Origin: Rhizobium sp. Q54
GTDB lineage: Bacteria; Pseudomonadota; Alphaproteobacteria; Rickettsiales; UBA1997
Assembly: GCA_945865745.1 (NCBI GenBank)
Contig: CAMBFP010000045.1
Span: forward strand, 1-8,377
DNA length: 8,377 bases
Reading direction: 5' to 3'
Shown: positions 5,887-8,377 of the stretch, one piece after another
Layout of the letters: each line of letters opens with the position of its first letter
How positions within the stretch are numbered: the first letter of the stretch is position 1
Made by a program: the position numbers and the translations under genes
The notes under the pieces: model-generated
Told to the model about the DNA's origin: nothing
What the model saw: the letters and a program-made list of their open reading frames with translations, nothing else
The model's database searches: none

Positions 5887-6036
5887 TTATTCCGATATTT
5901 CCTCTGGAATTCCTTTTAGGATTTCTTCTGTCGTCTTTGATTTGCCCGTTAATATTAAACGCATCACCTGAAACGGGTGCCCATCGGTTAAATTATCGAT
6001 CTTTCGTATCTCATCAATAGCTGGCATTTGAATCAT
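5887..6036 (-). CDS. Possible small protein, 46-49 residues, unknown
   Basis: On the minus strand an ORF from the ATG at 6036-6034 (or the ATG at 6027-6025) runs to the TAA at 5889-5887. It reads MIQMPAIDEIRKIDNL, then GHPFQVMRLILTGKSKTT and a Glu/Ile-rich end (IPEEISE). Its composition is that of a normal soluble protein, whereas the other strand here is full of stops. I do not recognise a family. Against it, there is no Shine-Dalgarno sequence, it is short enough to arise by chance in AT-rich DNA, and its outer start codon overlaps the rsmA start on the opposite strand (CATG at 6034-6037), leaving no room for separate divergent promoters outside coding sequence. It could be the remnant of a longer gene. 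Confidence 0.3.
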   Translation of the reverse strand: MIQMPAIDEIRKIDNLTDGHPFQVMRLILTGKSKTTEEILKGIPEEISE

Positions 6037-6844
6037 GAATTATTCGTTACCGTCAACATCTGAACTGATAAAAAAATACGGTTTAAACGCCAAGAAATCT
6101 CTGGGACAGAATTTTATTCTCGATAAGAATTTTACCGACAAAATCGCTCGATCTGCGGGCGACTTGCTCGATTCAACGGTTATTGAAATTGGCCCCGGGC
6201 CGGGAAGCCTCACTCGCTCTATTCTGGATGCCGGCGTAAAAAAACTGATCGTGGTTGAGAAAGATGAGAGATGTCTCGAGCTACTAAAAGAATTTCAAGA
6301 ATTTTACGGCGATCGAATCGAGATCGTTAATGGCGATGCGCTGACTTTTGAATTACCCAATTACCCCTCAAAAATAATCGCTAATCTTCCCTACAATATT
6401 GGCACAACTTTGCTTTTTAAGTGGCTGAAAAATACCTCACAAATTGAGTCGCTACATTTGATGCTGCAAAAAGAAGTAGTGCAGCGAATCGTCGCCAAGC
6501 CAGGCGAGAATCATTATGGCCGTCTTGCGGTAATGGTGAATTTTTTGTGCAAAACGCGAATGGTTTTTGAAGTTGGTTCGAAAGTTTTTACTCCGCCGCC
6601 AAAAGTTACTTCGGCAATTGTCGAAATTATTCCGCGCGAAAAACCGCTTGAAGATGTTGATTTTTCTAAGCTTGAAAAGGTTGTTGCTGCCGCGTTTAAT
6701 CAGCGCAGAAAAATGTTAAAATCTAGTTTGAAAGCAATTTTTCAGAATCCAGAAGAAATTCTAAATGAGGTCGGAATCAGGCCAGATTTACGTCCAGAAG
6801 AGTTGACGATCGAAGAGTTTTGTAGATTGGTAAAAAAAATATAA
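6035..6844 (+). CDS. rsmA: 16S rRNA (adenine1518-N6/adenine1519-N6)-dimethyltransferase RsmA (KsgA)
   Basis: This 269-residue protein is typical length for RsmA, which dimethylates two adjacent adenines in the 3'-terminal hairpin of 16S rRNA using SAM, a late check in 30S assembly. Motifs in order: GQNFILD (24-30); the SAM-binding loop EIGPGPGSLT (51-60); VVEKDE (73-78), whose acidic residues bind the SAM ribose; NGDAL (99-103); the catalytic NLPYN (117-121). Then come FTPPPKVTSAIV and the C-terminal helical domain starting AAFNQRRKMLKSSLK. All motifs are intact. The ATG at 6035 gives the expected N-terminal length before GQNF; no ribosome binding site is visible. The gene stands alone and converges with ald. 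pdxA or surA, common neighbours elsewhere, are absent. Confidence 0.96.
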   Translation: MNYSLPSTSELIKKYGLNAKKSLGQNFILDKNFTDKIARSAGDLLDSTVIEIGPGPGSLTRSILDAGVKKLIVVEKDERCLELLKEFQEFYGDRIEIVNGDALTFELPNYPSKIIANLPYNIGTTLLFKWLKNTSQIESLHLMLQKEVVQRIVAKPGENHYGRLAVMVNFLCKTRMVFEVGSKVFTPPPKVTSAIVEIIPREKPLEDVDFSKLEKVVAAAFNQRRKMLKSSLKAIFQNPEEILNEVGIRPDLRPEELTIEEFCRLVKKI

Positions 6845-6892
6845 ATTTCCTGAAATCCCCGTCTGCGCAACTTGTAATTATCTATATCGCTC

Positions 6893-6969
6893 AGGTGTTT
6901 AGCCCCTTAAAAAATGGAGTAGATTTTGGATATTTAAACCTACTCCATTGTTTAAGGGAATAAACACCT
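6893..6969. terminator. Long imperfect hairpin between rsmA and ald
   Basis: Three paired segments stack into one 26-bp stem: AGGTGTTTA with TAAACACCT, CCCTTAAA with TTTAAGGG, and ATGGAGTAG with CTACTCCAT. They are separated by two symmetric 2x2 internal loops, with a 17-base end loop (6923-6939). On the minus strand the inner stem is followed at once by a T-run (CTACTCCAT then TTTTT), which fits an intrinsic terminator for ald read-through. On the plus strand the following bases are weaker. The length and near-symmetry also fit a miniature palindromic element or a structured RNA. Confidence 0.5.
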
Positions 6970-6972
6970 AGA

Positions 6973-7009
6973 TGTCTCTGGCCTGAAAATAAAATCAAAG
7001 CCAGAGACA
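6973..7009. repeat. Perfect 10-bp hairpin
   Basis: TGTCTCTGGC (6973-6982) pairs perfectly with GCCAGAGACA (7000-7009) around a 17-base A/T-rich loop, the same loop length as the hairpin just upstream. It starts three bases after that one ends. Neither strand shows a U-run immediately after the stem, so it is not a clear terminator. It may belong to the same structured unit. Confidence 0.5.
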
Positions 7010-7039
7010 ATAAAAATCCGTAATCCGAAGGTGGTTACG
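7009..7039 (-). terminator. Probable intrinsic terminator of ald
   Basis: Nine bases after the ald stop on the minus strand, CGTAACC pairs with GGATTACG (seven pairs with one bulged A) around the loop ACCTTC. It is followed by GATTTTTATT. The stem is modest but its position and T-run suit a terminator for ald; the hairpins further on could act as back-up. Confidence 0.5.
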
Positions 7040-7047
7040 ATTATTAG

Positions 7048-8160
7048 TTAGATCAATTTTTCAGCTTCAAAGAACTTAAGTCCAAGAGCCTCAGCAACTG
7101 CTTTATAAGTTACTTTGCCATCGATCACGTTAAGACCATCAAGCAAGTGTTTATCTTCACGCAGAGCTTTTTCATAACCTTTAGAAGCAATCGCTAAAGA
7201 GAATGGAAGAGTAGAGTTTTCAAGAGCTTGGGTAGAAGTTCTTGCAACTGCGCCAGGCATGTTGGTAACGCAATAATGCACAATTCCATCAACTACGTAA
7301 GTTGGGTTAGAATGAGAAGTTGGTTTAGAAGTTTCGAAGCAGCCACCTTGATCGATTGAAATATCAACCATCACAGAACCCTTCTTCATTTTCTTCACCA
7401 TTTTTGCGGTGATTAATTTTGGAGCAGCAGCGCCAGGAACTAGAACCGCGCCAACTACAACGTCAGAATCAATCGCATTCTTTTCGATATTTGCAGTCGA
7501 AGCGTAAAGAACTTGTGCAGAATTTCCGAAGATATCGCAGAGGTAACGGATACGTGGAAGTGATTTATCTAAAATCACAACTTCAGCACCCATTCCGATT
7601 GCAACCTTTGCCGCGTTAGCTCCAGAAACGCCACCGCCAAGAATCGTAACTTTACCACGAGCGACTCCTGGCACACCGCCAAGTAATACGCCGCGTCCGC
7701 CATTAGCTTTTTGCAAAGCAGTTGCACCAGCTTGGATAGAAAGTTTTCCGGCAACTTCAGACATTGGAGCAAGAAGAGGAAGTGAGCGATCGGCAGCAGT
7801 TACAGTTTCAAATGCAATCGCCACGCAGCCTGATTTTATTAACATCTTGGTTAGATGAGGCTCAGCAGCTAAATGCAAATAAGAGAAGATGATCTGGCCT
7901 TTACGGATCATGTCACACTCAACTTTTTGCGGCTCTTTTACTTTCAAAATCATTTCGGCTTTGCCGTAAACATCTTTTGCAGTCGCCACGATTTTTGCAC
8001 CGGCAGCAACATATTGCTCGTCAGTAAAATCGATTGAAGCACCCGCGCCTTTTTGCACCAAAACTTGATGGCCAGCAAGAACTAATTCATGCACACCAGA
8101 CGGTGTCGCACCAACGCGATATTCATGATCTTTAATTTCTTTAGGGATTCCGATTAACAT
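7048..8160 (-). CDS. ald: Alanine dehydrogenase
   Basis: This 370-residue protein is the usual length for Ald, which interconverts L-alanine and pyruvate plus ammonia with NAD+/NADH in the cytoplasm. The N-terminus MLIGIPKEIKDHEYRVG is typical. Residues expected for pyruvate binding and catalysis are all present: Arg15, Lys75 (KVKEP), His96 (SYLHL) and Asp270 (DISIDQGG). The NAD-binding Rossmann loop GGGVSG is at 175-180, with acidic Asp198 at the end of the next strand (VVILDKS). The stretch HYCVTNMPGAVARTSTQAL and the overall length separate it from the related PntAA. A good Shine-Dalgarno sequence, AAGGAG, ends five bases before the ATG, the clearest one in the window. The gene begins two bases after the rsmG stop, so the two are probably one transcript. 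Confidence 0.97.
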   Translation of the reverse strand: MLIGIPKEIKDHEYRVGATPSGVHELVLAGHQVLVQKGAGASIDFTDEQYVAAGAKIVATAKDVYGKAEMILKVKEPQKVECDMIRKGQIIFSYLHLAAEPHLTKMLIKSGCVAIAFETVTAADRSLPLLAPMSEVAGKLSIQAGATALQKANGGRGVLLGGVPGVARGKVTILGGGVSGANAAKVAIGMGAEVVILDKSLPRIRYLCDIFGNSAQVLYASTANIEKNAIDSDVVVGAVLVPGAAAPKLITAKMVKKMKKGSVMVDISIDQGGCFETSKPTSHSNPTYVVDGIVHYCVTNMPGAVARTSTQALENSTLPFSLAIASKGYEKALREDKHLLDGLNVIDGKVTYKAVAEALGLKFFEAEKLI

Positions 8161-8162
8161 TG

Positions 8163-8377
8163 TTACTCCTTTGATTTGTTGATATTAAAAACTTTGATTA
8201 TGTTACTCTCACTTGAGGTCAGGCTGGCATGCAGCTCAAACTCAAACTGAAAATTCTTTTGTGCATCAATGATTTCTTGCGGCAGATTTTTTCCCTTTAA
8301 GAACAAACAATATCCATCTTTTTTAAGAAATTTTTTTGAGTATTCGAGCAATCCAGTGAGTGGCGCAAGCGCACGCG
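8163..8377 (-). CDS. rsmG: 16S rRNA (guanine527-N7)-methyltransferase RsmG (GidB), C-terminal part
   Basis: The frame is open through the right edge and ends at TAA 8165-8163. The visible 70 residues read RALAPLTGLLEYSKKFLKK, then GYCLFLKGKNLPQEI and an ending KVFNINKSKE. RALAPL, the following Leu-rich helix and the LFLKGK strand are the C-terminal hallmarks of RsmG, which methylates G527 of 16S rRNA with SAM. The SAM-binding half lies outside the window. The ald Shine-Dalgarno sequence lies within the last codons of this gene. In many alphaproteobacteria rsmG is followed by parA and parB; here ald takes that place. Confidence 0.85.
   Translation of the reverse strand, partial: RALAPLTGLLEYSKKFLKKDGYCLFLKGKNLPQEIIDAQKNFQFEFELHASLTSSESNIIKVFNINKSKE

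Noticed and set aside
7048..8160. The ald gene as the missing transhydrogenase subunit PntAA
   Set aside because: The families are related, but the 370-residue length, the DHEYRVG start and the full set of alanine dehydrogenase catalytic residues identify Ald.

Overview
The window looks like chromosome of an AT-rich alphaproteobacterium. The AddA N-terminus has the alphaproteobacterial form (ASAGSGKT followed by LTFTKAAAAEM). The proton-translocating transhydrogenase alpha chain is the split type, with a separate membrane part. Short dispersed palindromic repeats of the 'CCCGTCATCCCCGCGAAGGCGGGGATCC' kind are present. I cannot fix the order. Small decayed ORFs and repeats between housekeeping genes would suit a host-associated or reduced-genome lineage, but that is inference.

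Layout from left to right: (1) 1-334, minus strand: start of addA, running off the left edge. (2) 335-514: non-coding, with a candidate minus-strand promoter. (3) 515-2005, minus: complete comM. (4) 2006-2339: a long hairpin, a minus-strand tRNA-Gln(UUG) with its promoter, and a perfect palindrome whose two arms carry divergent TTGACT boxes. (5) 2340-4552, plus: a two-gene unit of pntAB (membrane part of the transhydrogenase alpha subunit) and thiC, joined by a one-base TAATG overlap. (6) 4553-6034: a low-coding stretch with uncertain or broken small ORFs, a 179-bp direct duplication each copy of which holds a 97-bp inverted-repeat element, a small basic protein gene apparently frameshifted in an A-run, and a possible 49-codon minus-strand ORF. 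(7) 6035-6844, plus: rsmA. (8) 6845-7047: three consecutive hairpins between convergent genes. (9) 7048-8160, minus: ald. (10) 8163-8377, minus: C-terminal end of rsmG, two bases ahead of ald and probably co-transcribed with it.

The complete genes cover separate housekeeping jobs: DNA uptake and recombination (ComM, AddA), glutamine decoding, NADPH/proton coupling (PntAB), thiamine pyrimidine synthesis (ThiC), 16S rRNA methylation (RsmA, RsmG) and alanine/pyruvate interconversion (Ald). I found no defence system, CRISPR array, transposase or phage gene. The least ordinary parts are the pntAB-thiC pairing without the other transhydrogenase subunits, the duplicated repeat module that shares an ORF tail, the A-run frameshifts in neighbouring small ORFs, and the structured spacers at 2208-2339 and 6845-7047.
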